Below, piece by piece: positions 62,712 through 64,000 of a DNA stretch of 64,000 bases. The translations under genes were made by a program, and so were the position numbers. Where the stretch lies: the NCBI RefSeq assembly GCF_000383855.1, contig NZ_KB912877.1, positions 186,001 through 250,000 of the forward strand, written 5' to 3'. Each line of letters begins with the position of its first letter. Position 1 is the stretch's first letter. Below the pieces are notes generated by a model. The model did not search any database. It had not been told where the DNA came from and saw nothing but the letters and a program-made list of their open reading frames with translations. The stretch comes from Methylobacter marinus A45. Lineage in GTDB: Bacteria; Pseudomonadota; Gammaproteobacteria; Methylococcales; Methylomonadaceae.

Positions 62712-64000
62712 TTAATGAATCGACCACACCGCAATATCGTGATGCAAAGGGTCGAATTGATACCAGCGTATGCGCCGCGAAGGTTCGAAATTCATTTGCA
62801 TGACCAGATTATGCTCGCCGACGACAGTGCTGTCGCCTGAACCCGTTGCGGGCGGTGTTATTATCAGGCTCGGCTTGCCTGATGTGGGCATGCCGGCATT
62901 AACCCACCAGTGAGCGCGTCCGAAAGTGAACCATTGTCCAGCCCCTCCGATGGCTTCGGTGGACTGGAAGGTATTTTCCCAACCGCGCCTGCCGCCGAAA
63001 TCGACATTGAAGTAGGCATGGTCGAAATGGTCCCCGTTCAGCAATTTGATTTTTACTGTTTTGCCTCTGAGTTTCCAATCGGGATAGATGACAGCGCTGT
63101 CATCGGTAATACCCTTCATTTGGCCATAGATAGTATTGTTGACGAATAGCAGCGTCCAGTCGCTATCCGGATCGGCTGTTACGCCGTCCGGCAGTTTATT
63201 CCGGTCCTGCCATTGATAGAATGCGCGATCGAGCGCCGCGATATCCTCTGGCGAAGCACTGCCATTCGATTTAATTGACCGCAAGGTGTTCCACATGCGC
63301 TTGGCGGGCGCAAGATCGCCAATTTTAGCGATCGCCGCCAATTTGTCCGCTTCGCTCGCCGTCGGATGTTCGCCGAAAACAGAGGTTTCCCATTGCACCA
63401 ATGTCTTGCCCGCTAACATTTTTCGGGCGTTTTCGGCAACCTGAACCCTTGGCGGATGCCTGCGCCAGCCCCAGTGATAGCTCAAATTATAATATTTGCC
63501 CGGCGCCATCTTTATTTCATACTCGGTCCGGGTGCCGTCCTCCATCGGAAAAAATGTCTGGTCCATCAAGACATTGGGCATCGGTGGCATCCCCGGCGGA
63601 CTCAGAGCCGGGTCGTCGAAATACATCACCATGGGCGCGAAATCCTCATGTCCGCGGTTCAGCGTATCGACTTTATAGTGTATGGTCCAGGGCACGTCCA
63701 ACACATCGCTGGGATCGATCATGTTGGTGTCGGATTCGATATGGCTGTCGAACCAGATTTGATGAATCTCGACAATACCGCCAACTTTGACGCCATTTTC
63801 AAAGATGGGCTGAACATGCTTTACTTTATCAGGGCCGTTGTAATGCAACATCGGCATGCCGCTATAATTCCGACCCGGAATCGGATTGCCTTCCAGTACG
63901 TCGATAGCCTTCTGCACGGCAGCGGCATTTGACCCATTCGAGTCCTTAATCTTCTTGAAAGCCATGGCCAAGTCGTCCGTAGGCGAGGTTTTATCGATTT
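62712..64000 (-). CDS. Unrecognised protein, N-terminus outside window
   Basis: The frame is open to the right edge, so the N-terminus and any signal peptide are missing; 429 residues are visible. The sequence has scattered His-rich segments (IHQIWFDSHIESD, YNLSYHWGWRRHPP, GDHFDHAYFNVDFGGRR) and Met/Pro stretches (PPGMPPMPNVLM), which could bind metal. It ends RRIRWYQFDPLHHDIAVWSIH. I do not recognise the family. It is upstream of SCO and the cytochrome fusion on the same strand, so an extracytoplasmic role linked to copper or redox proteins is a guess. Confidence 0.75.
   Translation of the reverse strand, partial: IDKTSPTDDLAMAFKKIKDSNGSNAAAVQKAIDVLEGNPIPGRNYSGMPMLHYNGPDKVKHVQPIFENGVKVGGIVEIHQIWFDSHIESDTNMIDPSDVLDVPWTIHYKVDTLNRGHEDFAPMVMYFDDPALSPPGMPPMPNVLMDQTFFPMEDGTRTEYEIKMAPGKYYNLSYHWGWRRHPPRVQVAENARKMLAGKTLVQWETSVFGEHPTASEADKLAAIAKIGDLAPAKRMWNTLRSIKSNGSASPEDIAALDRAFYQWQDRNKLPDGVTADPDSDWTLLFVNNTIYGQMKGITDDSAVIYPDWKLRGKTVKIKLLNGDHFDHAYFNVDFGGRRGWENTFQSTEAIGGAGQWFTFGRAHWWVNAGMPTSGKPSLIITPPATGSGDSTVVGEHNLVMQMNFEPSRRIRWYQFDPLHHDIAVWSIH

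Overview
The window looks like a gammaproteobacterial chromosome segment, most likely from a methanotroph of the order Methylococcales. The pointers are a PEP-CTERM protein with the VPVPAAVWLFGSGL variant sorting signal, a TusC/TusD pair, BepA and EttA of gammaproteobacterial type, a c-type cytochrome fused to a periplasmic binding protein next to an SCO protein, and roughly balanced base composition. No methane or methanol oxidation genes are visible, so this placement is an inference. I see no tRNA, rRNA, CRISPR array, intact insertion sequence or prophage.

Region 1 (1-21.8 kb) is a type VI secretion (T6SS) cluster. Apart from tssJ it is on the minus strand and reads tagH(FHA)-tssK-tssL-tssM-tagF/pppA fusion-tssA-tssB-tssC-hcp-tagJ-M35-like metallopeptidase-two paralogous small proteins-tssE-tssF-tssG-clpV (cut by the left edge). 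The tssJ lipoprotein gene is divergent. VgrG and PAAR genes are not in the window. The metallopeptidase and the two paralogues sit where an effector with immunity proteins would be expected.

Region 2 (21.8-30.1 kb) holds an MGT-like glycosyltransferase, a Calx-beta autotransporter, a PpkA-type Ser/Thr kinase and a caspase-fold lipoprotein with Sel1 repeats. The kinase, the TagF-PppA phosphatase fusion, the FHA protein and a DKTVL motif at the TssL N-terminus together suggest a complete threonine-phosphorylation switch for the T6SS.

Region 3 (30.1-46.8 kb) is mostly housekeeping: a cold-shock gene behind a terminator-like hairpin, an SRPBCC protein, ettA, tusD-tusC without tusB, bepA, a possible orphan small RNA, a TonB-dependent receptor, a ZIP transporter followed by a GDT1-type putative Mn exporter, a PEP-CTERM protein, a LuxR-type regulator, and gcvT-gcvP without gcvH.

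Region 4 (46.8-64 kb) starts with a 1.4-kb gene-free stretch. Then come a membrane PAS/PP2C/HATPase protein paired with a STAS protein whose C-terminal half resembles a PhnD-type binding protein, a photolyase-lipocalin pair, an arsenite methyltransferase, an ECF sigma factor with a soluble zinc anti-sigma factor, a PiT phosphate transporter behind a DedA-like/pyridine nucleotide reductase fusion, and a minus-strand group containing an unrecognised protein (cut by the right edge), SCO, and the cytochrome-binding-protein fusion. Several genes start with GTG or TTG (tssA, tssL, tssM, the metallopeptidase, tssJ, gcvT, the GDT1 gene and the DedA-reductase fusion).
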